Assembly (NCBI RefSeq): GCF_030269925.1
Contig: NC_085121.1
Coordinates: forward strand, 2,807,501-2,871,500
DNA: 64,000 bases
Reading direction: 5' to 3'
Source: Bombyx mori
Lineage: Eukaryota > Arthropoda > Insecta > Lepidoptera > Bombycidae
Made by a program: the position numbers and the translations under genes. Positions 23,056 through 34,605 of this stretch are shown here, piece by piece (the stretch's first letter is position 1; every line of letters starts with the position of its first letter). The notes beneath the pieces are model-generated. The model ran no database searches and was not told where the DNA came from. It saw nothing but the letters and a program-made list of their open reading frames with translations.

Positions 23056-23164
23056 TTAAGTACCGCTGTTTTTTTTTACACCGAACTAACCATGCGCACA
23101 TTGCGTAGCGTTGTTTGATGTCTAAGACAGACGTTATACAATTATAATACTTTTGACCTCGTGT

Positions 23165-23256
23165 TCCTAAGAGGGTGGCGGCCATCACCTTGTGAAGTTT
23201 GCGGGCTTCATTGTGTAGGCCATGAACTTGTTCACAGATTTAATCAATAAAAAAAA
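23165..23256 (+). repeat. possible old Bm1-like 3' end
   Basis: GGGTGGCGGCCATCACC, TGTAGGCCATGAAC and CAATAAAAAA are in the same order as in Bm1, but heavily diverged. Confidence 0.35.
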
Positions 23257-23715
23257 CATCTTTGAGGTCAGAGAACTTCGTATGCATACCTTACAACATT
23301 AGCGAACTATGGATTATATAGTTTATCCTACCCATATACATGTATTACTCCTCCCAATTCCTATCTCTAAATTTTATGGTATGGCGTTTAAGTCGTGCGA
23401 GTTGTTATCACTTTTCTGCTTTTTTTTAAGGATAACAATTAACTAACGTAGCAAAATCAGTTTAAGCTCAGTATTTATCAGAAAAAGAAAACACATTAAG
23501 GTATCAAGTTCTGATAAATAATAGTATAATTATTGACCGACTCGGTGGTCCAATACTTACCTAAGCGCCTTTGACGTTACGTGTGATTTACAGGTTTGTT
23601 TGCTCTTTGTCTGGGTGCTTATTATCTATACAATAGGAGTGGGCGATATAAATCGTATCTAGATTCAATATCTATATATCGCAGCAATATCGTTGAATCC
23701 GATATCGCCCCGCAC

Positions 23716-23876
23716 GAAATCTATATATCGATATCGGCCGATACACGATATTGCTCGATGTGATGCGCATCGGCATATCGTACCGATTCGTGAATCGAAA
23801 TCTATATAACGATATCAGCCGATACACGATATTACTCGATGTGATGCGCATCGGCATATCGTACCGATTCGTGAAT
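23716..23876 (+). repeat. 81-bp tandem repeat, two copies, inside the hAT element
   Basis: Units 23716-23796 and 23797-23876 differ at about four positions. Each contains GGCATATCGTACCGATTCG and ATCGATATC-type palindromes. Confidence 0.85.
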
Positions 23877-24022
23877 ATCAGCAATATTCGTTTGGTTCGT
23901 ATCGAATCGGCCAGAGTGAGTGAGCGCACGATAGGGATATCATGTGATGAATGAAACAGAAACAGGCATTATCCATACAATTGTAAACCTTATATTTAAG
24001 TCCATATGTCTGTAGATTATTC

Positions 24023-24400
24023 TTAGCGTATCAGCAGGATACAATTTAGGAAAGAAGTTTCAATTTTCGACCCTAACTTGAATGCAGTATAGCCTATTTG
24101 CATCGTTGAATGTAATTTCACGCGCTTTGACCTTGAACTACAATTTTTGGACAAGTGTTTATAAATACTTAAAAGTTTTTTGTGTTTGATTTTTAAAGTA
24201 CACATTTTTCTATTTTTAGTTGAATCCAAATAATTGAGTTTATTTCTTGTGTTTGTATTAAACTTTTGAAATCTACACTCTTTTGGTATATTTTGTAATT
24301 TTAAATTAAGATACAAAATACTAAAAACTGAAAATAATGTAGCCAGTCCTAAGCCTGATAAAAGCATGAAGGAAAGTTTTTTTGATATTTTTATTTTCAT
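24023..24400 (-). CDS. open frame inside the hAT element, unknown
   Basis: 125 codons from an ATG. Residues 9-33 are hydrophobic (LSFMLLSGLGLATLFSVFSI) like a signal anchor. The rest is Lys/Asn/Ser-rich with basic KHKKLLSIYKHL and SRSKRVKLHS. It lies entirely between the terminal repeats. It is not a recognisable transposase piece. In sequence of this AT content a frame of this length can occur by chance, so expression is unproven. Confidence 0.25.
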   Translation of the reverse strand: MKIKISKKLSFMLLSGLGLATLFSVFSILYLNLKLQNIPKECRFQKFNTNTRNKLNYLDSTKNRKMCTLKIKHKKLLSIYKHLSKNCSSRSKRVKLHSTMQIGYTAFKLGSKIETSFLNCILLIR

Positions 24401-24967
24401 GTTCTTTTTATTACTTTAAAATCATATTATAAATTGATATCAGAAAACCAACCGTATAACGTTGACTTAAATCTATATCTACTACGATATTATATCAGCG
24501 TATCGTTTCAAATCTCAAATATCATGAATCGAGAAAATCTACTAGCATCCATCAATATATAGATTCAGAAAATATATAGATTCAATATCCGATATTGATC
24601 CTCGATATATAGATACGATTCGATACGCGGCAAAACCGATATTACCCACTCCTACTATACATATATGTATATATTTAAACGTATATAAGTATGTTTATCA
24701 GCTTTTGGTACCAGACGGCCGTGCGTGATTTGTTCCCACTTATTATAATTCGTCTAATATTTGTTTTTGACGTGCCAATACATAATAAAGCAGATTAATA
24801 TGAAAATCATACGCGCTAACATCTTCTCATTTGTATGGCATCCTAATACGTTTAAATAAACCCACGAAGGCGACTAGATTTCGTTGCTTCTAAACCTATT
24901 GTTTTAATTATGATTATTGGATATTATGAATGTGATTTTGTTATCATAACGGTTGAATACTTTCAAT

Positions 24968-25182
24968 ACTGGTGGTAAGACCTCTTGTCAGCCCGTGAAG
25001 CAGTAATGCGTTTCGGTTTGAAGGGTGGGGCAGCCGTTGTGACTATACTTGAGATCTTAGAACTTATATCTCAAGATGGGTGGCGCATTTACGTTGTGGA
25101 TATCTATGGGCTCCAGTAACCACTTAACACCAGGTGGGCTGTGAGCTCGTCCACCCATATAAGCAATAAAAAAAAAAAAAAA
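24968..25182 (+). repeat. Bm1 SINE, head-less
   Basis: Starts ACTGGTGGTAAGACCTC, has a 30-bp deletion before CCCGTGAAGCAG, and ends AAGCAATAAAAAAAAAAAAAA. Confidence 0.85.
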
Positions 25183-25494
25183 CTAAAGTCTTTTTAGCTT
25201 CTCTATTTTAAGATATAGATCCCGGATAAAGCTGTCGAAAAAGAAGTAGAAGTATTCCGAAGAATTTTACCGGCAGATAATAATAAAGAGTAAAATCCCA
25301 TAACTCAAAGAGATGAAAGAAAAATATAATATCATAGTAACAAAAAACCCTTCGAAATCGTGTGACCTTCGACATACAAAGGGGTAACTGTCTAGACTGC
25401 CGCAAAATTATAAACGGGAGGTCATATTATTATATAATCTTGTTCGTTCGGACGGAATCTTACGGGTTAAATGACATCGAAAATTGACAAATTA

Positions 25495-26295
25495 AAGAGC
25501 GGACGATTGGACATGTGATGCGTATAGAGAAGATGCATGTGACTAGGAGATGTATGGACATGGTAGTGCAAGGTAGAGGGGAAGAAGACGACCGAAGAAG
25601 ACATAGATGGAGTGTGTTAATGACTTGACGAATGTAGAAGAGTGTTGTTTTTTTCCCCCTATCTATGCTGATAGCCTTGAGAGGCTATTTCAGCTTCGCC
25701 CTAACATGTAGATGAGCTCACGGGGCTCGAACCGGAGTGTGGCTAACACTGATCCTAGCAAGAACAGTTTCGCAGAATCTACCACCGGATCGGAAACGCG
25801 CCCCACTGAGAAGATCCGGCGAGAAACTCAGTGGGCTGTGTCTATGGGTTAATTCGCTCGTCGAGCCCTTCGTCGCAAGCGACGGGTTCGACGTGGAGGG
25901 TGACCGGTGCTTGTGGTACCTAAAAGCACCGTTAATGGGTCGGGAGGATCCGTAATCACATGTTTTGGGCGACGTCGACTGTTTACCATTCGGTCTACAG
26001 GATCGGGTATGTAATTCCCGAAGGCCACGACAAGCGGGCTTTCATGTCGTGCCGCCTTCTCAAAGTGGCGCAATGATGCCGACTGTAGATAGATACTTAC
26101 TAACTGAGTCAAGCTCCAGGTCATCATGGAGATCCACATTCCATAAGAACTATATTATCTATCTAACTATATTAACTATATATATTATATTATGAGTGTT
26201 GAGATGACGGCTGATAAAAGAGAATTGAATAGAAAAATTCTCTGTACCGACCCCACCTAGTGGGATAAGGTGGAGACAAAGAAGACGAGGAAAAT
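25495..26295 (+). mobile_element. RTE-like LINE 3' end split by a LINE B insertion
   Basis: Left part 25495-25647 encodes a GHVMRIEKMHVTRRC-like C-terminus. Right part 26194-26295 is the 3' UTR (GAGATGACGGCTGATAAAAG, ACCCCACCTAGTGGGATAAG). GAGTGTTG at both junctions (25640-25647, 26194-26201) marks the target duplication of the insertion. Confidence 0.65.
25648..26193 (-). mobile_element. LINE family B, 5'-truncated, with ORF2 end
   Basis: Poly-T start, minus orientation. The ORF2 C-terminus reads open on the minus strand from about 26110 to 25849 (FEKAARHESPLVVAFGNY, RRRPKHVITDPPDPLTVL, Arg-rich end) and is homologous to the end of ORF2 of the long element at 5770-8652. The right-hand 50 bp are AT-rich filler. 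Confidence 0.8.
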
Positions 26296-26821
26296 TCAAA
26301 GAAAATCCAATTTAAAAAAAAAAAGTATTATAATCTAATGGTCGAGACTTTAATAGAAAGACAGAAAATACACGTGTAAATGCATTTTTTGCAAGAATTG
26401 GAGAAATGACATTACAATTACGCATTTGGACAGTATCATACTACATAGTATGTATATACAGTATTATAATAATATTATCTATGTAATGAACGTAAAATAT
26501 AAATAATAATAAATCTAACAATTCTCCGTACATAGAGGATAAAAAAAAGTTTTGTTCGTTTCTCCTCTAATTTGTCCCGTAAGAAATATTTCTTGTAATT
26601 TAACGCGTCGCTTTGTTGGCTCCTTCATTCATACCGATTAATTTACCAATATTTGAGGTAGATATTATCTTATTGTACACGCAAATTATTTTCTTAGACG
26701 AATTGTTATGATAGATGAGATTAAACAGGGATTTGTTTATATTTGAATTATATTAATATTATTATAGGGATTGCCGAAGCGCCCTGGCCTAACTTGTGCT
26801 AATTGATGGCCCATGATAATT

Positions 26822-27025
26822 TACCCACTGAGTTTCTCGCCGGATCATTTCAGTCGGCCTCGATTCAGATACGCTAGTAGATTCAGTGAAGAACTGTTTT
26901 TACAAAGGCCAGTAGCAAATTTTCTCAGGTTGTGCACGTGAGCTCACCGTCTGTGAGTATCAGTGAGTGAGCTGTCAGTGAGTATCTGGAATAGCCCTTG
27001 AGAATAACAGCGATTAGTGAGGGGA
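26822..27025 (+). mobile_element. diverged LINE family B 3' end
   Basis: CCCACTGAGTTTCTCGCCGG then a diverged continuation, with a local duplication of GTGAGTATC-type units at 26950-26990. Confidence 0.55.
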
Positions 27026-27412
27026 AAGAAATACTAATCCCATATGCCGTTATTGCCGTAGTCACAATTCCAAAAGGATTGTTCGTGTCTGTATATATAA
27101 TATAATATGTCTATAAAAGATAATTTATCAGTACTCCAATATATAACAATTATAAATTCAATAAGAATTTCACATAGCTTACCGTTCATAATCATCAAAC
27201 AGTTTTATTTGGAAAAACTTTAGCTCTGGATCTAAAGCCATTACGGTCTATTTGCTAAGTGAATAAGAACATGAAATTGAGAGTAATAGAAGTGGACGTC
27301 TTTAATGAAACTAACAATTTTGATGTACCCGCAATTCCTTCTAAACTATCATTAACATATATTCGAATAGTATCCAATTTCAAAGCTGAGAAAATTAATT
27401 TTTTTATTACGA

Positions 27413-27657
27413 TTTTTTTTATTGCTTAGATGGGTGGACGAGCTCACCGCCCACCTGGTTTTAATGTGGTTACTGGAGCCCATAGACATCTACAACGTAA
27501 ATGCGCCACCCACCTCGAGATATAAGTTCTAAGATCTCAGTATAGTTACAACGGCTGCCCCACCCTTCAAACCGAAACGCATTACTGCTTCACGGCAGAA
27601 ATAGGCAGGGCGGTGGTACCTACCCGTGCGGACTCACAAGAGGTCCTACCATCAGTA
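27413..27657 (-). repeat. Bm1 SINE, head-less
   Basis: TTTTTTTATTGCTTAGATGG to GAGGTCCTACCATCAGTAA. Confidence 0.88.
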
Positions 27658-27768
27658 ACGATTGTCAGCCGACAAGCGTACGGCCCGCCTGGTGTGAGTA
27701 GTAACCGTTGGCATGCACGTCAGCAATGCCAGGGGCATAGCCAAGCCCCTGCCTACCGCTGCTGCGTG
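27658..27768 (-). mobile_element. LINE family D, short 3' end
   Basis: GTACGGCCCGCCTGGTG to AAGCCCCTGCCTACCGC, directly abutting the Bm1 on its left. Confidence 0.6.
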
Positions 27769-28074
27769 TCTCTGAGCTGAATAGTCAGTAAACCGAAGCA
27801 AGTTATTCAGTTGTGAGACAGTTAGCAATAGCAATGTTTGTGCTCCGAATACCGTTCAACTATGCTTAAACAAAATTGAAAATTTCAGTATTTTTTCTTC
27901 GGATTTTCGTAACTCGTAAACATAGAAGACGGGTCGTAAAAGAAATATCGCATTATGCCCGAAATTAAAGCATACAAACGCATGATTAAATCTGTAAGGT
28001 AGTTTTAATTTTGGAAATTTCTGTGTCTATAATATTTAATTAAAATGTAACCGAATAAGGAATCCAAAGGAATC

Positions 28075-28172
28075 CACACCAAAAAATTTGCATCACAAAA
28101 AGCGATGGCGTCTTCAGTCTTATCCACACAAAGAAATTGCCTCTCAAAAAGCGATGGCGTCTTTAGTCTATA
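28075..28172 (+). repeat. two-copy tandem duplication, about 50 bp
   Basis: CACAAAAAGCGATGGCGTCTT and CTCAAAAAGCGATGGCGTCTT, with similar flanks, follow one another. Confidence 0.65.
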
Positions 28173-28923
28173 TTTCCTCAAAAAACATTTCATAACGCAA
28201 TTTCTTTTAACACCAGCTCCCGAGGTATAAAGTTAAACGTACCATAAAAAGTAAACACTTTTTCAATAAGCTAAAGTTTTTATGAGGAGCTCCAAAAAGA
28301 AAAACACTTCAGAAAAGCGATATTTCTTTATAGAGAACCAATTCGTTTACAGACATCATCAGGGGGCTGTTGTCAGTTTAACCCAAGAGGTGTCCTGAAA
28401 TTCGGGTTACGATTACTACGCCGTTAACAATTTAATAGGGTTTCAAGTGGTGTTAAAATTCAAACAAAATTTGAAATGATTAAGTTGAATGAATTTAAAA
28501 AATACACTTAAAAGTTAAAAATCTACATTAAGTCATTAATATTTTAATCACTAGTACGAGTATCCTCGTTAGTATTTATAATAATAGAATTTTCTGCAGC
28601 GAGTTCCATGACGTCCACTAAATACCACATGGTATTTTCTTTTTGGAAGATGTGGTCGCAGCATTTCTTCCATTGATCAGCGTCTACCTACTAACCGTAT
28701 TGCGTCATAAAATATTTTTTTCACGTCAGTCATCTTAAAAGTTGTATTGTTGGCAGCAATATAATTTGTATTTGGGCCCACACCAACTCAATGGGGTTGT
28801 ACAGAACAATTATTATTTGTATTTGAACGAACTATAGTAGTAATTTTTTGAGGTAAAGTCAATTTCAAATTCCTATCTTTCTCCTTGCTTTATGTATGTT
28901 AATTTTTGTTATTTTGTCCACAG

Positions 28924-29034
28924 CCGAAGCGAGTCGGCTCTGAATAGCCCAACGGAGCCGGATGTGTCGCTGGCGGCTTCTCTCACCGACCCACTTGAAG
29001 CCCACACCCTGGATGAAGCTAGGAGAACAATAAG
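28924..29034 (+). CDS. internal exon of the coiled-coil protein gene
   Basis: 111 bp between acceptor TTTTGTCCACAG and donor AATAAG|GTTAAA. The first base completes a codon from the previous exon. The open frame then reads RSESALNSPTEPDV... to ...EARRTI and leaves two bases, which with the first base of the next exon make AGG (Arg). The other frames contain stops. Composition and codon use resemble the terminal exon. The segment is acidic and Ser/Pro-rich at first and becomes helical (LDEARRTIRDLRMKY) across the junction, so the coiled coil begins here. Confidence 0.78.
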
Positions 29035-29114
29035 GTTAAAAAATACACCCAAAAAAATTTATGGCTTTTAAAAGTCAGATAGGATTTGTAACAATACCGT
29101 GTATAAAATATTGA

Positions 29115-29494
29115 AAGGCGATTTCATGCAGCAGAGATGCGAATGTTGCGATGGATGTGTGGAGTAACGAGAATGGATAGAATACGGAATAAATATGTTA
29201 GAGGAAGTCTGAAAGTGGTACCTGTGACAGAGAAGCTGAGAAGTGCGCGTTTGGGATGGTATGGACATGTGATGAGACGGAATAAGAATGAGGTTGGTAA
29301 GAGAATGTTAACTATGAATGTGGAAGGATATAGAGGAAGAGGTAGACCTAAGAAGAAATGGATGGATTGCGTGAAAGACGATATGGGTAAGAAGGGAGTG
29401 AGCGAATAAATTGTATATGATAGAGGAGTATGGATGGAGAAAACATGTTGCGCCGACCCCAGGTGACTGGGAGAAGGGCAGGAGAATGATGATG
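29115..29494 (+). mobile_element. RTE-like LINE (family E), 5'-truncated, in the last intron
   Basis: An open frame from 29137 to 29409 encodes the post-RT C-terminus (MLRWMCGVTRMDRIRN, RLGWYGHVMRR, GRGRPKKKWMDCVKDDM). The 3' UTR and a GATGATG tail follow. Flanked by a perfect 19-bp duplication ACCGTGTATAAAATATTGA (29096-29114 and 29495-29513). Same sense as the gene. Confidence 0.88.
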
Positions 29495-29583
29495 ACCGTG
29501 TATAAAATATTGACGTATAATAAAGGGAATTGAATTGTTATTTTTAAAATATTATTAAATATGTTCCTAATTTGAATTCACAG

Positions 29584-30649
29584 GGATCTCCGAATGAAAT
29601 ACAGGGCACAGGCGCATCAGCTGCTGACATGGCGCCGTGCTCATCGTACCCAAGAAGAGCTCGTTTCTCGACTACAGCGAGAAAAGGCCGAACAACTGAA
29701 GAGCCTCTCCAGCCAACTGCTTCTCTTCGAATCACGACTCGTTCGGAAGCAAAAAGAGATAACCACCATGCTTGCGTTACGAGAATCTATTATCATGAAG
29801 CAGCAGAAAGTGATCGAGAGCCTTCAAGTCAAATTAATGGACAACGGCATTGACATGTCGCAAAACATTCCAGATTTCAGGGATATGCTGCAAGATACGC
29901 ACATCACTGGCGACTTTGATTCACTCAACGACTCCGATTCCGCTGTCATTATGGAGGACGCTGATTACGACAGCAACACTTCACATTTAAGATTCAGATC
30001 CACAAACCCCGACAGCGTGACTGTAGTTAGATCAATATCAGATGCCATAGATCCGAACATGAAATACAGTGTGGTTCGCCGTTCAAATGGCTTCTTAAGA
30101 AGACCAGAAATTCTGGAAACCGTATACAGCGTGGAAGAAGAAATGGATGGCGATTCCACGAAGGGCCTGAGCGCGCAGAGCAGCACAGAGAAGGAAATTA
30201 AAGAAGCAAACAAAACCGACGAAGAAAAACATACAAGCCTATTAGCTCAAAGGCGAGACAACTTTCGCATGAGGAGCGTTGTGTTAACCGGAGAAATTAA
30301 AAGCATCGAGGGTGACAAAGATCTCAAGACCAAAAAAGAGAAGGACATTTGGTCGTATAGTTATGTGCCAAAAAGGATGACTCCCGCCAACGATTCTGAT
30401 GATGAAGTAACTTCGAACGCTGACAGCGCTGACGAGGACCCAGAACCGAAGCCGAACCACGTGGTCACCTACAACAGAGTTATGTCGAACCACAGAAACG
30501 TAACGAAACCAAAAGACGTCAAGTACAAGAGGATTAACAAAGCCAAATCGAAGAGCCTGGAGGAGCTTCGCGGAAGATTAAAGAATTGGGTCGAGAAGGG
30601 AAACAAGCTTTCAAATGTACCTTTAGAGCACGCTCAGAGCTATGCCTAA
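29584..30649 (+). CDS. terminal coding exon, coiled-coil protein of unknown function
   Basis: Acceptor TTGAATTCACAG at 29572-29583. The first base completes Arg from the previous exon, then DLRMKY... and 351 codons from the Met at 29594 to TAA. The first ~85 residues are strongly helical with heptad-like Leu spacing (ELVSRLQREKAEQLKSLSSQ, MKQQKVIESLQVKL), consistent with a coiled coil. The middle is acidic and Ser/Thr-rich; the C-terminal third alternates basic and acidic runs (DSDDEVTSNADSADEDPEP) and ends with a helical KSKSLEELRGRLKNWVEKG. There is no signal peptide or membrane segment. This suggests an intracellular scaffold or cytoskeleton-associated protein. I do not recognise the family. 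The internal Met is not the likely start because the frame continues into upstream exons. Confidence 0.88.
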
Positions 30650-31225
30650 TTCAAAAGTTCCTTTTATTGTATTAGCTGTGTGAAATCAAAACACATTTGA
30701 CTTAACGCTTCTTCAGATGCTTTCTTCAAAGTGGTATTGTTGTGTCACAAAATTTACTAATGAATAGGTAGATTACACAAGAGTATTTTAGATAAATGTT
30801 TCATGTTAGGCTTGTAAGTAGTACCGGCTTGACTTAAAACGAGGCCAGATTCATTGAAATTCTTATTCTTGATACTTGAACTATTGTAAATAATTTCTTA
30901 TTGTAAATTATAGGTTTTGTAAGTGTCTTAGTCAATTGTTATGCGGTTTATCTTTTGGCTCATAGATGATTCAAATATTGGATTGGAGTTTAAAGAAATT
31001 CAATTTTGAGAAGACATTAAAACTAGGTAGAACGAAATTTTGAGAACAATTATTGGAAAGTTTTGATTCGCAATTCTTTGAATTTTTAAAAATCTTTCGC
31101 TTATTTTTGAACAGAAATTCGGTATCTGCGGAGAAATAGGATTTGTATTTATGCGTCTGACTGATTTTGCATATTATATGTTTTTCTTTTGTATCCAAAT
31201 CGATAATAAATTTATTATAATATTT
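30650..31225 (+). other. 3' UTR of the coiled-coil gene
   Basis: AT-rich sequence after the stop codon. The first clear AATAAA is at 31205-31210. No repeats were recognised, which fits transcribed sequence. The true end is inferred. Confidence 0.5.
31205..31210 (+). terminator. candidate poly(A) signal AATAAA
   Basis: Canonical hexamer about 556 bp after the stop codon, followed by an AT-rich region. Confidence 0.4.
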
Positions 31226-31623
31226 ATGTACGTTATTTCGCACCTTTAGAATTATAAAGACCCAACTCAAAAAATGTGTTTTTTGGAAAACATCCATTAA
31301 AGTTCTCAACCCGAAAAAACATAGAGGAAGGGGACAGAGTGAAAGAGACCGATAGATTGCTTTGTCCTTTTATAAGGTACTTATGGTCATTTGATTACTA
31401 AAAGTCGCTGAACAAGATAGTTCTAGGTCAATTTTTGAATTAAAGACGAAATTCAAATATTTCAAAATGAGTATCTATAATTTTAAAGGTGCGATTTGTG
31501 CGTATGAGTTCGTAGCCGGATTTAAATTGAGATTCTGTGATTTTGTCTTGATTTTGTACTGTTTTTTGTCTCAACTCAAAAAAACTTTTTTAGTTGAAAA
31601 ATATTTTGTCAAGGACTTGAACA

Positions 31624-31885
31624 TATCGACGCTTGAAAGGCAAACGTGACTAAGCGACAATGCGTGAACTTTACAGTAGACTAATATAAAGTTGAAATAC
31701 CTGAAAAAAATTCTATTTTAACAAATCTAGCTGTAGTAGAATCTAGCTAGTAGCTGTAGGATTGAAATGATTTTAAGAGACCTAGAAATATATATTTTTT
31801 TGCGCATCGAATATGGTTATTGCCTATCATTTATGTACAGAGCAGTTATTGTCGCTTTGTCACGTTTGCCTTTCAAGCGTCGATA
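31624..31885. mobile_element. inverted-repeat element (MITE-like), 262 bp
   Basis: 38-bp arms 31624-31661 and 31848-31885 are reverse complements with one mismatch; the centre is AT-rich. No target duplication was identified. Confidence 0.5.
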
Positions 31886-32324
31886 TTTAAAATTAAGAAT
31901 TTTAAAAGTTTTAAGAAAAAAAATTTTTTTTTCAGTCAAGTTCATAGTTTTATTTTAATCAAACTGTAGACACAGAAAAGTTCATACGAATGAATGAACA
32001 CAATTTTTTTCTTTTGAAATGCGACTAAACGCGATTAAATAAAAGGCATACATTGAAAATGTTTCAATTATCTTCTTCAATAGTTTTAATACATATTTAG
32101 TAGTGTCTTGGTGCCAATTGTAATTTAGTGTTGTCATAATTAAAGTAAAACAAATAAAATAAATATTATAAAAAAAGCTCATTGATCTGTGAATTTCAAT
32201 GTGTACAGAATAAATCTTCATGTTTAAAATAAAAATAAATATGAAAAGATTAAAAATATAAACAAAAAAGTTATTAAGTAAAAATTTCTATTAAATAAGT
32301 TCAACAAATAAAAACGTTTTTACT

Positions 32325-32428
32325 GCTGGTGGACACAGACAAACATGTTGCCCATATGGTGAGTGGACTCCGTTGTTCATGGACATCAGCAAGGCCAGGG
32401 TAATACCCAAGTTCTCGTCTACCGCCAT
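32325..32428 (-). mobile_element. diverged LINE family D 3' end
   Basis: GGTGAGTGGACTCCGTTGTTC and TCAGCAAGGCCAGGG resemble the minus-strand family D end. Confidence 0.45.
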
Positions 32429-32860
32429 TCAAGGACTTAACGACCTACGTTCCAAGTTCTGTAAAACCAAATATGTTATAGCGTAATAGCTTTTTATTCG
32501 CCGGATATACATTCCGTTAATATGCCGCGAATAAAGAAACCGTGAATATGGAAAAGCACGTTTACAAAGGATATGCGGTTGGATTCCTACATATTGGAAT
32601 CTTATGTTTAAATCGGTGTACCGATTAGATCCGTAAATAAATAAATCTTTAACCGCGAACATAAGGATTGGGTGTCTTTTTTTAATCCACGATTAGTGAA
32701 AACACAAATGAAGGAATCGCGAATAAAGAGATTTTACTGTATTGGAATGTAGCCATACCTATTTATTGCCAATTGATTACCTATTCATGCGAATGGGTAA
32801 AATTTTAATTTTAATTTTCTACTACATTCTCACACACATGAACCTAATAGCATACGTTAA

Positions 32861-32912
32861 AGCAAAACCCCCCACAATGGGATTAAAGCAAAACCCCACA
32901 CAATGGGATCAA
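32861..32912 (+). repeat. two-copy 26-bp duplication
   Basis: TTAAAGCAAAACCCC...CACAATGGGAT appears twice in succession. Confidence 0.7.
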
Positions 32913-34605
32913 ATCGTTGTCGCTCCTATATCTGCCGCGTAGTGCTCTATAGTCTGCTCTGTGGTCTAAAGGGTACCACTATTTTAATGAACCTTCGACC
33001 TGGAACTCAACGCTCACATGCTATTGTATGTAATTTTAGGAGATAAAATTTAATAAATTATTTAAAAAAATTGACAGAAAAATCGATCTTGGTTCTTCCT
33101 AACCGAATTTAAAATGACGTCCTCAATTCGGTCCTCATGTTTATTAAGCGTATGCTGTTCACCTGATTAATTTCTCGAACGATTTAAATATAAAAGATTT
33201 CTCTGTACACAAATCTTTGTATGTTTAACATATCATCACATATTTAATTCACATCCTAAAGTAAACGATCGTATATTTTATTGAAAAGAATATTAAAATA
33301 TTTAACGCTAATTACATGGTTTTATTTTTAACAATAGAAACCCTTCGTAATGACGTTGATAAAATGTTGCCAACAACAAATAAAACAGTTTCAACCCGAT
33401 TCAATTGTTCGAAGGATTTGATTGAGATGATCCACGTCAGGAATAGTGTATCCGTTCTACCACATTCTTCCTGACTCTGAAGCCAGCCCTTTATCCAATT
33501 TCCTGGAATGCCTTCTTGAAGCTGCTCGATGTGTTTATCAAAAACTCATTACTGACTGATCTCTTTCAATAACTAACAAAAAATGCAGTCAATATATTTA
33601 AGTAATTCAATGGAGCATACTAAAATTTGATTATATCGTCAATATTCACATCTACTATACAAAACCTCACTTGGCGGGTACGAGAGCGATGCTTTCATAT
33701 TCCCCATCAAAAAAAAACCCGACTAGCTGAGAACCTTAGTAGTCGATTTAAACTTTTCTCCGTGTGATTACTAAGTAAAAACACGGGTCTTTTGTTAGAA
33801 TTTATTATGAATAATGAATGGTTTTTGTAGAACAATTTGGTCCGCTAGTAAATAACTATTATCACTAAAAGGTTCCATGATTTAACTCCGAAACCGGATT
33901 AATTTATAGCATAACGCCTGACCTGAAAATTATAGCAACTTATTTTAAAAATACATCTAATATTGTAATAGGTACATACCGAGATTATGTCGGCACATCA
34001 AAACGTAAATGTCAGAAGTCAAACTTTAATCATCATTTTTAAAACTGAAATATTTTATTTTAAATCAGCTTCGTAATAATTAAGTTGTGAAAAGGTTCGA
34101 ATCGAAAAAATATAATAGAAACAAAATTTGAATGAAATGATAGTATGACTTATGCAGGGCAGCGAAAAGAGCCAAAAACGAGACGATTGTGGACTCCTGA
34201 TGCTTTTAATGACGATAACGCATGACAAAAAATGAATAGCTCAAGGTAACTAAGCAAGAGCGCATGTCCCTGTTGTGTGCTTGTGGTGGCTTCTTGCGAA
34301 ATGATTCTGAGCTTTTGAATGACCGAAACATTTTAATTAAATTTCATGGTAGCTTAGGTAAGAGACAATGCTGTCACATAATGTGGGATATGGGGAGAGT
34401 GAGAGAAAGAGAGAATATACTTAATTGCACAACACAATAAACATTTTAAAAAAGCGGTCAACAAGCAGATACATTTGTACAATAGGCGATCTGATAGCTA
34501 AAAGCGATCTCTTTCAAAAAACCGATTTATTTGCAGAAATCCTGAAAAGATAAAGGATACAGCAGGTATGTTGCAGTGTTATAAAGATAAGGACAAGAAT
34601 CACTA
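32913..34605. other. unassigned intergenic sequence
   Basis: AT-rich. Around 33400-33560 a less AT-rich stretch could be a degraded element. No open frame is supportable. Confidence 0.35.

Larger units (their letters stand above)
23634..24654. mobile_element. hAT-like non-autonomous element, 1,021 bp
   Basis: Ten-base terminal inverted repeats TAGGAGTGGG / CCCACTCCTA. Flanks CTATACAA (23626-23633) and CTATACAT (24655-24662) form an 8-bp target duplication with one mismatch. An 8-bp duplication and TAGGxxTGGG-type ends fit the hAT superfamily. Both ends are rich in short ATCGATAT-type palindromes. No hAT transposase is present; a 125-codon open frame of other character lies inside on the minus strand. 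Confidence 0.75.

Noticed and set aside
29137..29409. Separate host gene inside the last intron
   Set aside because: It is the C-terminus of an RTE-like LINE bounded by a 19-bp target duplication.
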